A stretch of DNA of 64,000 nt from Shewanella psychrophila (GCF_002005305.1 NZ_CP014782.1:1798001-1862000); one strand, 5' to 3'; numbered from the stretch's first letter, positions 1 to 10,068 are shown. Made by a program: numbers and translations. Notes: generated from the sequence alone by a model not told the origin.

Positions 1-3000
1 ATAGTAAAAGGCTTAAGAAAAATCAGTTCCATATCACGCTCGGGTATGTCTGATGTAGTGCTGGAGTTCGAATGGGGCACAGACATGGATATGGCCAGCC
101 TGGATGTTCGGGAGAAACTGGACACCATTTTATTGCCTCTCGATGTTAAGAAGCCGCTACTGCTTAGGTTTAATCCAAACCTTGACCCTATCGTCCGCCT
201 CGCCTTATCGGTTCCCGATGCTAGCGATAATGAACTCAAGCAGATGCGCACTTACGCCGAAGAGGAACTAAAACGCCAACTCGAAACCTTGACAGGTGTA
301 GCTGCCGTCCGACTTTCTGGCGGACTGCAGCAAGAAGTGCACATTTTGCTTAATCAAGAGAAGCTGACTCAGCTCAATCTAAACGCAGATAAAATACGTA
401 ACCGTATCGCCGAAGAAAATATCAACCTGTCTGCGGGTAAAGTGATCCAGGGAGATAAAGAGTATTTAGTGCGCACCCTTAACCAGTTCAACTCTCTGAA
501 AGAGCTAGGTCAGATCATCGTGTATCGCGAAGATCAGACATTAGTCAGACTATTCGAGGTTGCCGAAATTGTCGATGCTCATAAGGAGCGTAACGATATC
601 ACCCGGATTGGCGATCAAGAATCTATTGAACTGGCAATCTACAAGGAAGGAGACGCTAATACCGTAGCGGTAGCCAGAAAAGTTAACGCGGCGCTCAAAC
701 AGTTAAATGCCAATCAAGTAAAATCTGAGTTAACGGTAATCTACGATCAGTCGGAATTTATCGAAAGTGCCGTGAGTGAGGTCACATCGTCAGCACTGAT
801 AGGTAGCTTGCTCTCCATGTTAATCATCTATCTATTTTTAAAAGATATTATTCCCACTCTGATCATCTCTATCTCGATTCCGTTTTCGGTCATCGCTACA
901 TTTAACATGATGTATTTCGCCGATATCAGCTTAAACATCATGTCACTGGGTGGTATAGCACTGGCTGTGGGATTACTGGTCGACAATGCTATTGTGGTCC
1001 TTGAAAACATAGATCGCTGTCGCTCGCAGGGCATGAGTAAGCTCGAAGCCGCTGTGACCGGTACTAAAGAGGTATCCGGGGCGATATTTGCTTCGACGCT
1101 GACCACTCTAGCGGTGTTTGTCCCCCTCGTCTTCGTCGATGGTGTCGCTGGCGCCTTGTTCTCTGATCAAGCTCTGACAGTCACTTTCGCACTGCTAGCT
1201 TCACTTCTGGTGGCCCTGACCACTATTCCTATGTTGGCGTCCCGCGAAGGCATTAAGTCTCTACCTCCCCTACTCGCTAAGGAAAAGAAGTCAAAACCAG
1301 AGACTAAGGTAGGAAAATTAAAACATTACAGTGCCACGGTTTTCTCTTTCCCCTTTATCGTCTTATTTAGTTACTTACCCAGTGCTCTGCTGACCTTAGC
1401 GCTTATGTTTGGTCGTCTGCTGTCTTGGTTCACTGGACTGTTTATGCGGCCACTGAGTCAAGGCTTCAACTGGTGTTACCATCAACTTGAAGGTATCTAT
1501 CATCACCTGCTCGCCTTGGCGCTCAAATTTAGAGTCATGACTCTGACGATCGCTATCCTGATCACCTTAGGCGCAGCATCATTAGTGCCAAAGTTGGGTA
1601 TGGAGCTTATCCCCCCAATGAACCAAGGTGAATTCTATGTCGAAATCCTCCTGCCACCAGGCACCGAAGTATCAGAAACCGACAAGGTATTGCGTCGACT
1701 CGCCCTTTCGATAAAAGGCAGAGAAGATGTAAAACATGCCTATAGCCAAGCAGGAAGTGGTGGGTTGATGACATCGGATACTTCCCGTGGCGGTGAAAAC
1801 TGGGGACGTTTGCAAGTTGTGCTCGCCGATCCTGAGGCCTTCGATGCCGTTGCATCGGTGCTCCGTACCACAGCCATGCGTATTCCTGAGCTAGAGGCTA
1901 AAATTCAACATCCGGAGCTCTTTAGTTTTAAGACTCCACTGGAAATAGAGCTCATTGGTTATGATCTGACCCAATTAAAGCAAACTGCTAATAACTTAGT
2001 CGACGCATTATCGGACTCAGACCGCTTTGCAGACCTCAACTCAAGCTTGAGAGATGGTCAACCTGAAATAAGTATTCGCTTCGACCATCAACGCCTAGCG
2101 GCGCTAGGCATGGACGCGCCTACCGTGGCAAATCGTATCGCGCAGAGAGTTGGAGGTACGGTGGCAAGTCAATACACGGTGAGAGATCGTAAAGTAGATA
2201 TTCTGGTCAGAAGTGAGATTGATGAACGCGATCAGATCAGCGACATAGATTCGATGATCATCAACCCAGATAGCAGTCATCCTATCGCCCTCGGTGCGGT
2301 TGCCGATGTGACACTCAAACTAGGTCCCTCGGCCATTAATCGTATCAGCCAGCAAAGAGTTGCCATTGTCTCGGCGAACTTAGCCTATGGCGATCTTAAC
2401 GAAGCCGTATTAGAAGCCAGAAGTATCTTAGCTAAGCAGACGCTGCCAACCTCGATTCAAGCTAGGTTTGGTGGTCAGAATGAGGAGATGGAACACTCAT
2501 TCCAGTCGCTACAGATAGCCTTAGTGTTAGCCGTATTCTTAGTCTATCTGGTCATGGCCAGCCAGTTTGAATCACTGCTACACCCTCTGCTTATTCTGAT
2601 TGCCGTACCTATGGCAGTCGGCGGCAGTATATTGGGCCTCTTTATCACTGGTACTCACTTGAGTGTGGTGGTCTTTATCGGGCTCATCATGCTGGCCGGT
2701 ATAGTGGTCAACAATGCCATCGTACTTGTGGATCGCATCAACCAGCTTCGACAGGAAGGCAAAGAAAAGATGCTGGCCATTTCTGAAGCGGCTAAGTCTC
2801 GTTTACGCCCCATTATCATGACAACCATGACGACAGCATTAGGCTTGTCTCCCATGGCCTTCGGTCTGGGCGATGGCTCAGAAGTCCGTGCACCTATGGC
2901 GATCACGGTAATATTCGGTCTGATTTTATCCACCTTGCTGACCTTAGTGGTGATACCTGTACTGTACGCCCTGTTCGATCGTAAAGAATATGCTTCAGAA

Positions 3001-3054
3001 GAAACCAAGAATACTCAAGAGCAACATCTTGCGAATGAAGGAGGTCAGGTATGA
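1..3054 (+). CDS. RND-family efflux permease, 5' end cut by window edge
   Basis: Inner-membrane proton-driven RND (AcrB/MdtB-type) efflux pump subunit. The frame is open from base 1 and reads RND-like sequence before the first ATG at 46, so the true start lies upstream; compared with about 1,040 residues in the family, roughly the first 80 are missing. Visible are the two periplasmic porter halves, the transmembrane bundles and the conserved TM4 segment GLLVDNAIVVLEN (near residue 310). The proton-relay Asp pair of AcrB is Asp-Asn here, and the TM10 Lys position reads GIVVNNAIVLVD, so the relay resembles the VDN/VNN branch of RND pumps rather than AcrB. The stop overlaps the next gene (ATGA), so the two permeases are translationally coupled, as in two-permease systems such as MdtBC. 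The membrane-fusion partner presumably lies upstream. The substrate cannot be told. Confidence 0.93.
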   Translation: MVKGLRKISSISRSGMSDVVLEFEWGTDMDMASLDVREKLDTILLPLDVKKPLLLRFNPNLDPIVRLALSVPDASDNELKQMRTYAEEELKRQLETLTGVAAVRLSGGLQQEVHILLNQEKLTQLNLNADKIRNRIAEENINLSAGKVIQGDKEYLVRTLNQFNSLKELGQIIVYREDQTLVRLFEVAEIVDAHKERNDITRIGDQESIELAIYKEGDANTVAVARKVNAALKQLNANQVKSELTVIYDQSEFIESAVSEVTSSALIGSLLSMLIIYLFLKDIIPTLIISISIPFSVIATFNMMYFADISLNIMSLGGIALAVGLLVDNAIVVLENIDRCRSQGMSKLEAAVTGTKEVSGAIFASTLTTLAVFVPLVFVDGVAGALFSDQALTVTFALLASLLVALTTIPMLASREGIKSLPPLLAKEKKSKPETKVGKLKHYSATVFSFPFIVLFSYLPSALLTLALMFGRLLSWFTGLFMRPLSQGFNWCYHQLEGIYHHLLALALKFRVMTLTIAILITLGAASLVPKLGMELIPPMNQGEFYVEILLPPGTEVSETDKVLRRLALSIKGREDVKHAYSQAGSGGLMTSDTSRGGENWGRLQVVLADPEAFDAVASVLRTTAMRIPELEAKIQHPELFSFKTPLEIELIGYDLTQLKQTANNLVDALSDSDRFADLNSSLRDGQPEISIRFDHQRLAALGMDAPTVANRIAQRVGGTVASQYTVRDRKVDILVRSEIDERDQISDIDSMIINPDSSHPIALGAVADVTLKLGPSAINRISQQRVAIVSANLAYGDLNEAVLEARSILAKQTLPTSIQARFGGQNEEMEHSFQSLQIALVLAVFLVYLVMASQFESLLHPLLILIAVPMAVGGSILGLFITGTHLSVVVFIGLIMLAGIVVNNAIVLVDRINQLRQEGKEKMLAISEAAKSRLRPIIMTTMTTALGLSPMAFGLGDGSEVRAPMAITVIFGLILSTLLTLVVIPVLYALFDRKEYASEETKNTQEQHLANEGGQV

Positions 3055-6000
3055 ATCTCACCCGACTAGCCATATCAAGGCCGGTAACCACCAGCATGTT
3101 CTTTGTCGCCATTCTCTTGTTTGGTTTGGCTTCGAGTCGCTTGTTGCCTCTGGAGATGTTTCCTGGCATAGATATGCCCCAAGTGAATATAGAGGTCCCC
3201 TATAAAGGCTCGACTCCAGCAGAAGTTGAGCGCGATATCACCAGTATTTTGGAGGAATCATTAGCCACCATGGGCGGAATAGAAGAGTTGAGATCCAGCT
3301 CTTCACAAAATGGTGCCGAGATTGAACTCAGAATGAAGTGGGGAGAAAACGTCGCCACTAAAAGCTTAGAGGCCAGAGAAAAAATCGATGCCGTGAGACA
3401 CTTGCTTCCAAAAGATGTTGAACGTGTATTTATCAGGCAGTTCTCTACCGCCGACATGCCAGTACTAAACTTAAGAATATCCAGTGACCGCGAGCTATCC
3501 GGAGCATTTGACCTGCTAGATAAGCAGCTTAAACGTCCGTTGGAGCGTGTCGAAGGTGTTTCTCAGGTGACGCTATACGGCGTCGAGCAAAAGCAAATTG
3601 AGATCAGGATAAATGCCGATAAGCTATCGGCCAGTGGTGTCTCTATCCCCTATCTCAATCAGCGACTACAACAGGAAAACTTCATCGTCAGCGCAGGGAT
3701 CTTGAAAACCAACTCGCGCGTCTATCAGGTCTCGCCTAAGGGTGAATTTAGAAATCTGGATGAGATCAACGCCGTGGTGCTTAAACCAGGTATCACTCTT
3801 GGGGATATCGCCACTGTCAGCTTCTCTCTTCCCGAGCGTTTAGACGGCCGACACTTAGATAAAAACTACGCGGTGGGCTTGGACGTATTTAAAGAGTCGG
3901 GTGCCAACCTGGTTGATGTCTCGACGAGAGTGATGAAGGTCATCGAAGCCGCTAAGCAAGATGAGCAGTTTGATGGCATCAAGCTATTCGTCATGGAAGA
4001 TCAAGCCTATGGGGTCACTTCTTCACTGAACGATCTCTTGACCGCTGGCCTAATAGGTGGCCTACTCTCTTTTGCCGTCTTGTATCTGTTTCTAAGAAAC
4101 CTGAAGATGACTTTAGTGGTGGTAACTTCGGTACCCATCTCTATCTGTATGACACTGGCCGCTATGTACTTGTTAGGTTATAGCCTCAACATACTTTCCA
4201 TGATGGGCTTATTACTCGCCGTCGGCATGTTGATCGATAATGCTGTGGTGGTCACCGAGAGTGTGCTGCAAGAAAAACAAGCCAGTGGCTCAAACACCAG
4301 TCAAGCATCTGACTCAGCAGTACTTAGCGGTGTAAACAAGGTCTCACTGGCGGTTCTCGCCGGTACACTCACCACTGCCATCGTATTTTTGCCCAACATT
4401 TTCGGAGTAAAAGTCGAATTAACCATTTTCCTAGAGCATGTGGCTATCGCTATCTGCATCTCTCTAGCAGCATCACTACTTGTGGCTAAAACATTATTGC
4501 CGCTGATGCTCAGTAAAATGAATATCGAAGTCGAAACTAAGGAAGAAGAGAGCAAACTACAGACCTTTTATCACAAGAGCCTAAACAGGATTCTAGCCAG
4601 ACCACGTACCTCGGGAATGACATCACTCATCATTTTAGCATCGACGGCTCTGCCATTAAGTATGGTAAATCAAGATCAATCTGATGGTGAGGGAAACAAT
4701 AAACTCTATATTAATTATCAAGTTGAAGGACGCCATAATCTCGATGTCACCGAGGCGATGATCACTAAAATGGAAACCTATCTCTATGCCAATAAAGATG
4801 AATTCCATATCGACTCTGTCTACAGCTACTACGCTCCCGACCGCGGCCAATCCACTTTGATCCTTAAAAAAAATACTGAAGTCGACATGAAGGCGCTAAA
4901 GAAGAAAATACGTGAAGGCTTTCCTAAGTTTTCCATCGCCAAGCCTCAATTTGGCTGGGGGGGCGGTAACAATGGCTTAAGAGTCACCCTAACCGGGCGA
5001 TCCACTACTGATCTAATCGAGATAAGTAACAGAGTGATCCCGCTTCTGTCTAAGATTGAAGGTTTAACGGATGTAAGATCTGAACTCAGCGGAGCCCAAC
5101 AAGAAGTGGTGATCCAAATTGACAGACAAATGGCCGCCAGATTGGATCTTAAGCTCAACGAAATCGCTTCCAGTATCTCTATGGCCTTAAGAGGCAGTCA
5201 ACTCCGCTCTTTTCGTCATGATCCCAATGGCGAATTACGCATCGAAATGTCCTTCGAGCAAGAATGGCGCTTGTCACTGGAGAGATTAAAGCAGCTGCCA
5301 GTGATCAGAATCGATAACCGTGTGTATACCTTAGATAGCTTAGCGAGTATCACCATCTCGCCGAGATTCGATACCATTCGTCACTACGACAGACAGACGG
5401 CCTTGTCTATCGGCGCAAACCTAGATGATCTCACCACAGAGGAAGCACAGGAAAAGATCACTCAAGTGATGGAGACTGTGAGTTTTCCTGCGGGATATGG
5501 TTATTCACTCAGAGGAGGTTTCGAGAAACAAGATGAAGATCAGGCGGTGATGGCGACTAACATGTTGCTGGCCTTAGCCATGATCTACATAGTGATGGCG
5601 GCTCTATTCGAATCTTTACTGCTACCGACTGCCATCATCACCTCCATCCTATTTTCTATCACAGGTGTCTTTTGGGGCTTGCTATTTACCGGCACCCCCA
5701 TGGGAGTCATGGTCATGATAGGCATATTGATCTTAATGGGCATCGTGGTGAACAACGGCATCGTCCTTGTCGATCAGATAAACCAAAAAGAGCCCGCACT
5801 GGACAAGTTATCGGGAGCAATAAGTCAGGTGTGTATTTCTCGTCTTCGCCCTGTGCTTATGACTGTCGGCACCACAGTACTCGGTCTATTGCCTTTGGCA
5901 CTGGGTGATACTCAGCTCGGTGGAGGGGGGCCATCATACTCACCCATGGCCATTGCTATCATTGGTGGCTTAACATTTTCTACCGTGACGAGTCTTTATC

Positions 6001-6107
6001 TGGTACCACTTTGTTACCAGGCTCTATATAGAATGCGTTATAACGCCGCGGTACGTCTAGGTCGCGCCAATAACCTATCAAGAAGGCTGATACCTTGGGC
6101 ATATTGA
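3051..6107 (+). CDS. RND-family efflux permease, second subunit
   Basis: Full-length (1,018 residues) RND permease paired with the preceding one. Its ATG overlaps the previous stop by 4 bases, with a strong GGAGG ribosome site upstream inside the preceding gene. The N-terminus has the typical first TM helix (LTRLAISRPVTTSMFF), followed by a porter domain and the TM4 motif VGMLIDNAVVVTES. TM10 carries GIVVNNGIVLVDQIN, so like its partner it has a single Asp and no Lys in the relay. Two different RND permeases in one operon suggest a hetero-oligomeric pump. No TolC-like channel gene is in the window. Function as an exporter is well supported by family; specificity is unknown. Confidence 0.93.
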   Translation: MNLTRLAISRPVTTSMFFVAILLFGLASSRLLPLEMFPGIDMPQVNIEVPYKGSTPAEVERDITSILEESLATMGGIEELRSSSSQNGAEIELRMKWGENVATKSLEAREKIDAVRHLLPKDVERVFIRQFSTADMPVLNLRISSDRELSGAFDLLDKQLKRPLERVEGVSQVTLYGVEQKQIEIRINADKLSASGVSIPYLNQRLQQENFIVSAGILKTNSRVYQVSPKGEFRNLDEINAVVLKPGITLGDIATVSFSLPERLDGRHLDKNYAVGLDVFKESGANLVDVSTRVMKVIEAAKQDEQFDGIKLFVMEDQAYGVTSSLNDLLTAGLIGGLLSFAVLYLFLRNLKMTLVVVTSVPISICMTLAAMYLLGYSLNILSMMGLLLAVGMLIDNAVVVTESVLQEKQASGSNTSQASDSAVLSGVNKVSLAVLAGTLTTAIVFLPNIFGVKVELTIFLEHVAIAICISLAASLLVAKTLLPLMLSKMNIEVETKEEESKLQTFYHKSLNRILARPRTSGMTSLIILASTALPLSMVNQDQSDGEGNNKLYINYQVEGRHNLDVTEAMITKMETYLYANKDEFHIDSVYSYYAPDRGQSTLILKKNTEVDMKALKKKIREGFPKFSIAKPQFGWGGGNNGLRVTLTGRSTTDLIEISNRVIPLLSKIEGLTDVRSELSGAQQEVVIQIDRQMAARLDLKLNEIASSISMALRGSQLRSFRHDPNGELRIEMSFEQEWRLSLERLKQLPVIRIDNRVYTLDSLASITISPRFDTIRHYDRQTALSIGANLDDLTTEEAQEKITQVMETVSFPAGYGYSLRGGFEKQDEDQAVMATNMLLALAMIYIVMAALFESLLLPTAIITSILFSITGVFWGLLFTGTPMGVMVMIGILILMGIVVNNGIVLVDQINQKEPALDKLSGAISQVCISRLRPVLMTVGTTVLGLLPLALGDTQLGGGGPSYSPMAIAIIGGLTFSTVTSLYLVPLCYQALYRMRYNAAVRLGRANNLSRRLIPWAY

Positions 6108-6148
6108 CCGAACCAGTTAGAAAATGAGTTTGCGAGTTAATAGAATGA

Positions 6149-6176
6149 GTGGCTGCAATTGCAGCCCCTCTCTTTT
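6149..6176 (+). terminator. Probable terminator after the RND pair
   Basis: Inverted repeat GGCTGC-AATT-GCAGCC (6151-6166) followed by a C/T-rich run ending in TTTT. The U-tract is imperfect, so termination may be partial. Confidence 0.5.
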
Positions 6177-6240
6177 ACAGGTATGTTATCAGTAGCAACA
6201 AAGACTTAACTTACAAGAAGAATAATAACAGGGGTAACAG

Positions 6241-7110
6241 ATGATGCGATCAAGCAATCTACTCAAGGGCTGTGTACTCATATTGGGTCTCTTGCTGTCT
6301 CAATTATCCTTCGCTGATAGATTCAGTGATGTGGAAATTAACAAGCTTAAGTTATCTGAAACCAGCTATATGTTAACTGGCTCTGGTGGCAACATTGGGG
6401 TTTCTGCCGGTAAAGACGGGATATTAATCATAGATAATCAATTTGCTCCCTTGTCCGGTAAAATTATAGCCACCCTGTCAGGCATTCAACCTGGCCAGCC
6501 TAAATACGTGGTTAATACTCACTATCATGGCGATCACACTGGTGGCAACAATCTGTTCGGCATGAACAGCGTTATCTTCGCCCATCACAACGTGTTGAAA
6601 CGCCTTGCTGGAGACACCAGCTACAAGGCAGCAGGGTTGCCTTCAGTCACCTATCATAAGGGCACCAGTATCCACTTTAATGGTGACACACTACATTTGC
6701 TCCATATGGGACCCGGCCACACAGATGGGGATAGCGTGGTTTTATGGGAAGATAAGAGCGTCATCCATATGGGGGATCTCTTCTTCAAAAACAGATTCCC
6801 ATACATAGATCTAAAAGCCGGGGGCTCAGTGAAAGGCTATCGTGACAATGTGGCCGCGATGATCCGCAAGATTAACAAGGACACTAAGGTCATTCCGGGC
6901 CACGGCGAACTGGCCAGCAGAAACGATTTAATTCGTTTCAAACATATGCTAGATAAATCGATTAATTGGATGGAGAGCAAACTCTCATCGGGGATGAGTC
7001 TGGAACAAATAAAGCTTGAAGGCATACCAAAAGGAAAAATTGACTGGAGCTGGTCTTTCATTACCGAAGAAAAGTGGATCAACACCTTATACCAAGGGCT
7101 GAAACAATAA
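6241..7110 (+). CDS. Secreted metallo-beta-lactamase-fold hydrolase
   Basis: 289-residue protein with a signal peptide (hydrophobic 9-22, cleavage near SFA-D). It has the complete MBL-fold metal site: H94-x-H96-x-D98-H99 (THYHGDHTGG), then GPGHTDGD (His about 158), MGDLFF (Asp) and PGHGE (His), so a binuclear zinc site is expected in the periplasm. It resembles the quinoprotein-relay/cyclase-like MBL hydrolases rather than a proven beta-lactamase; the substrate cannot be told from sequence. The start is supported by AGGGG six bases upstream of the ATG. It is monocistronic, with a strong shared terminator after it. Confidence 0.88.
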   Translation: MMRSSNLLKGCVLILGLLLSQLSFADRFSDVEINKLKLSETSYMLTGSGGNIGVSAGKDGILIIDNQFAPLSGKIIATLSGIQPGQPKYVVNTHYHGDHTGGNNLFGMNSVIFAHHNVLKRLAGDTSYKAAGLPSVTYHKGTSIHFNGDTLHLLHMGPGHTDGDSVVLWEDKSVIHMGDLFFKNRFPYIDLKAGGSVKGYRDNVAAMIRKINKDTKVIPGHGELASRNDLIRFKHMLDKSINWMESKLSSGMSLEQIKLEGIPKGKIDWSWSFITEEKWINTLYQGLKQ

Positions 7111-7123
7111 TTGAGCTGTTAAG

Positions 7124-7169
7124 TTACCCCATCAAGAAACACCAACTTCGGTGTTTCTTGATGGGGTAA
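7124..7169. terminator. Bidirectional intrinsic terminator
   Basis: A perfect 20-bp inverted repeat (7124-7143 and 7150-7169) with a 6-base loop AACTTC sits between the convergent hydrolase and M28 peptidase genes. The stem is unusually long and identical on both strands, so it can stop transcription from both sides. T-runs are short. Confidence 0.8.
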
Positions 7170-7187
7170 AACCTCAGGCTAACGGCC

Positions 7188-8795
7188 TTAATGACCATCC
7201 TCTGAACGTCTGGCTTTAAAATCAGAATCTTCGAGCCACCTTGGCCAATCTTCATTATTCGCGAGACGCGATAAAATATCACCAATTAGCTGTAAATCTT
7301 GTCTTACGCCCCCAAGAGACCAGGTACTATCGTAGTCATCTTGGCCTTTATGGTATTTGTGAGCGATATAATCAGGATCTGTATCGCCTAAGCTCATAAA
7401 CAACAAGCCAGGAACACCTTGCTGAGCTAAGGCAAAGTGATCAGAGCGGTACATCAAGCCATTTTGCGGGCGAGGATCGGCTTTAACATGGCGCTTCAAC
7501 CCAGTACTGGCATCTTTAAGGTAGCTTTCTAATTCAGATACACCTTGGCCATAACCTAAGATGTAATCCACGCCATCGTTGACGTTCATGCCATCGATAT
7601 TGAGAAAAGCAACGATATCTTTAGTGGGTACGGGTGGATTAAGGGCGAAGTGTTGGGCACCGATAAGTCCGGTTTCTTCGGCGGTAAAGCTGGTAAATAA
7701 TATATCTCGTTTAAAGGGAGCTTTGTCTGCTTTCGCTTTAAAGGCCTTAGCTAAGGCAAGTACTCCTGCAACGCCGGAAGCATTATCGACTGCGCCATTA
7801 AATATCTGTTTCTTTCCTGCTGCATCGAGTTTAGTCCCCAGATGATCCCAGTGGGCATGCATAACAAGCGTCTCATCACTCTTATTACTCTTATTACTGC
7901 CGGACAGTTTAGCGACGACATTGTAAGACTCTGCCTTTACTATGCTATTTTTCAATACCAAATTTGCCTTCATCTTTAGATCGATGGCCTTGAAATCAGA
8001 CTTACTGGCCGCGAGTTTCAAATCTTCATAATTAAGATCTGCCTTAGCAAAAATGTCTTTGGCAACATCATGCTGTACCCAGCCCATGACCCCGACTTGC
8101 CCTAGGTTATTGTTATCGTCAATCAAGGTAAATTTACTGCCGGTATTCGAGTTCTGTACCACTCCCCAGCCATAACCTGCTGGATCCGTTTCGTGAACGA
8201 TGAACACGCTAGCGGCGCCTTGTCTGGCAGCCTCTTCATACTTATATGTCCAGCGGCCGTAATAGGTCATAGCATTGCCTTTAAACAGGTCAACATTCTG
8301 AGTCGCAAAACCTGGGTCATTGACTAAGACGATGACTGTTTTCCCCTTCACATCTACGCCCTGATAATCATTCCAACCAAACTCTGGCGCATTAATTCCA
8401 TAGCCAACAAACACCAATTCGCTGTCCTTGAGTTCAACTTGGTCAATGATCCTCTGGGTTCTGGCAGTAAACTGATCGCCATTGCTAAAGCTCATGCCAT
8501 CGATGGTAAGTTTCATACTCTGATCTGCGCTTATTTCTGCCAGCGGAACAGCTTGTAAATAGCTGCCTTTATAGCCCGGATCGAGTCCTATTTTTTTAAA
8601 AGAGTTAACCAGATAATCTAAGGTTAAGGCCTCTCCTTCAGACAAGGGCGCCCTTCCACCAAATTTATCGCTGGCTAACACCCGAACATCTTCTCGATAC
8701 TGTTCGGCATCGAACGAAAATTCATCTTGCTGTGATATGGCCGGAAACGCTAACAAAGACGAACAACATATAACCCCTAGTATGTATTTTTTCAC
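7188..8795 (-). CDS. Secreted M28-family zinc aminopeptidase with PA domain
   Basis: 535-residue exported metallopeptidase. The signal peptide spans about 1-21 (KKYILGVICCSSLLAFPAIS). A protease-associated domain occupies roughly 130-260. The M28 zinc site follows: MHAHWDHLG (His/Asp about 312), GAVDNASG (bridging Asp about 334), AEETGL (catalytic Glu-Glu about 371), NIDGMN (Asp about 401) and SDHFA (His about 451). All ligands are present, so it should be active, probably trimming N-terminal residues of peptides in the periplasm or outside the cell. Monocistronic, convergent with the MBL hydrolase. Confidence 0.92.
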   Translation of the reverse strand: MKKYILGVICCSSLLAFPAISQQDEFSFDAEQYREDVRVLASDKFGGRAPLSEGEALTLDYLVNSFKKIGLDPGYKGSYLQAVPLAEISADQSMKLTIDGMSFSNGDQFTARTQRIIDQVELKDSELVFVGYGINAPEFGWNDYQGVDVKGKTVIVLVNDPGFATQNVDLFKGNAMTYYGRWTYKYEEAARQGAASVFIVHETDPAGYGWGVVQNSNTGSKFTLIDDNNNLGQVGVMGWVQHDVAKDIFAKADLNYEDLKLAASKSDFKAIDLKMKANLVLKNSIVKAESYNVVAKLSGSNKSNKSDETLVMHAHWDHLGTKLDAAGKKQIFNGAVDNASGVAGVLALAKAFKAKADKAPFKRDILFTSFTAEETGLIGAQHFALNPPVPTKDIVAFLNIDGMNVNDGVDYILGYGQGVSELESYLKDASTGLKRHVKADPRPQNGLMYRSDHFALAQQGVPGLLFMSLGDTDPDYIAHKYHKGQDDYDSTWSLGGVRQDLQLIGDILSRLANNEDWPRWLEDSDFKARRSEDGH

Positions 8796-8988
8796 CGCTA
8801 ATCCCTTTATATTTTTATTTATCGGAAAGCGAGTTTAGAATATCGCCCCAGCAAGGACAATGGCTCAGAGGACAAATGATTAATTTAAGGAAGGTTATTG
8901 ATGCCGCGATCGGGGAATTCGACATAATGAGTGGAGTGAGATGGGGTTAATGATGACATCTCCCCCCTAAATTTAATCTATGAAGATT

Positions 8989-9708
8989 TTATGCCTGCCT
9001 GAAGTGCCATAACAACCAAAAAATGGGCCGCAGATCTTTGCCGCCAATATTTTTAAATAGACTCAACCCCGGATAAATCCATTGCCAGGGAGTGAGCCAC
9101 TGTTTTGCATTTAGCCAGATAGCTTCGCCCCCAGCATCACGGTAGGCTTGGATAGCCGGGGTTATCATCTCATGATCCGGCCCCATATACCGATACAGAC
9201 TATGAATATACACGAGTAAATCACGTCTCTGCTGATAGGCAATATCTTTACTGTTCTGACTGGCTTCAAAATCAATAAAATGTACCAGACCTTCACTCCA
9301 GCTGATATCTCTCAAGGCTGGTCGACCGTGAGCGAGTCCTAACTTATGTAGGTTAGCCAAAGCTGTCGCGCTATCATTTAAGATCTGCTGTTTTTCATCC
9401 TGACTCAATGTCTTATCGCTTAGCCAAGAACTGATAGTTGGCCCGACATCGGCAATAACAAAATAATCTGCTGAGGAACACATAAGCTGAGGAACTTGTG
9501 CACCTTTACCGGCGAGCATGGCTAACGTTTCAACTTCAACCTGTAATGCCTTAGCCGGACTCTGTTTGAGAAATCGCATCGCACCAGTCAGCTTCTCCGC
9601 TTGTTTTAGCCAGTAAAACTGACCTTGATGCTCAAACTTGAGAACTCTAGTCCCTTGGTTATCATCCAATAATTCCCCAACGACAGCTTCAAAAGTTTGT
9701 TTAGGCAC
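8989..9708 (-). CDS. Kinase-like phosphotransferase protein (Kdo kinase/InaA-like)
   Basis: Small protein-kinase-fold protein, 239 residues from the proposed start. It has a beta-strand Lys region (FYWLKQAEK), a catalytic-loop-like segment HGRPALRDISW and a metal-binding-like HFIDFE, matching the lipopolysaccharide-kinase/Bud32-like group. The substrate could be a sugar of the envelope. I chose GTG at 9708 because GGAG lies 7 bases upstream and the frame upstream encodes a hydrophobic stretch. The more distal ATG at 9837 abuts the T-tract of the ycaR terminator and has no ribosome site. If 9837 were used, the protein would be 282 residues. Confidence 0.65.
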   Translation of the reverse strand: MPKQTFEAVVGELLDDNQGTRVLKFEHQGQFYWLKQAEKLTGAMRFLKQSPAKALQVEVETLAMLAGKGAQVPQLMCSSADYFVIADVGPTISSWLSDKTLSQDEKQQILNDSATALANLHKLGLAHGRPALRDISWSEGLVHFIDFEASQNSKDIAYQQRRDLLVYIHSLYRYMGPDHEMITPAIQAYRDAGGEAIWLNAKQWLTPWQWIYPGLSLFKNIGGKDLRPIFWLLWHFRQA

Positions 9709-9837
9709 GCGGTAGCTCCATAAAAGTGACAGATGATTATGGAGATAAGGCTTAATTAAAGCAATCTGAATTAGTGAAATGGCGTGTGACAGCTCAAGCA
9801 AACAACACATCAATAGCAGGGGGATAGGGGACGCCAT

Positions 9838-9862
9838 AAAAAACGCTCCATATAAGAGCGTT
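9838..9862 (-). terminator. Terminator of the comEC-msbA-lpxK-ycaR operon
   Basis: Read on the minus strand, AACGCTC/GAGCGTT forms a 7-bp stem with a 7-base loop and is followed by six T. It lies just downstream of the Trm112-like gene. Confidence 0.8.
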
Positions 9863-9888
9863 AATACTAAATAGACGATGACTTAAGC

Positions 9889-10068
9889 TTAAGCCTCATC
9901 CTGCCAAGGCTCAGCCTTGTTTTCAAGCAGTACAGGGATGCCATCGTTAATGGCATAGGCCAGACGGTCAGCCTTACAGATCAACTGTTGCTTGGTTTTA
10001 TCGTAATCCAACTTTCCTTTACAGACCGGACAAGCAACAATCTCTAATAATTTTCTATCAAACGCCAT
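9889..10068 (-). CDS. ycaR: Trm112-family zinc-ribbon-like protein YcaR
   Basis: A 59-residue protein starting MAFDRKLLEIVACPVCKGKL. It matches the short UPF0434/Trm112 family found next to lpxK and kdsB in many Gammaproteobacteria. A first Cys-x2-Cys pair is at 13-16, and one more Cys follows at 31. Its ATG overlaps the end of lpxK by 11 bases, so translation is coupled. In the family the role is not settled; eukaryotic Trm112 activates methyltransferases. It is the last gene of the operon, followed by a terminator. Confidence 0.85.
   Translation of the reverse strand: MAFDRKLLEIVACPVCKGKLDYDKTKQQLICKADRLAYAINDGIPVLLENKAEPWQDEA

Noticed and set aside
9706..9837. N-terminal extension of the kinase-like protein
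   Set aside because: Starts on the preceding terminator without a ribosome site; the GTG at 9708 is better supported.
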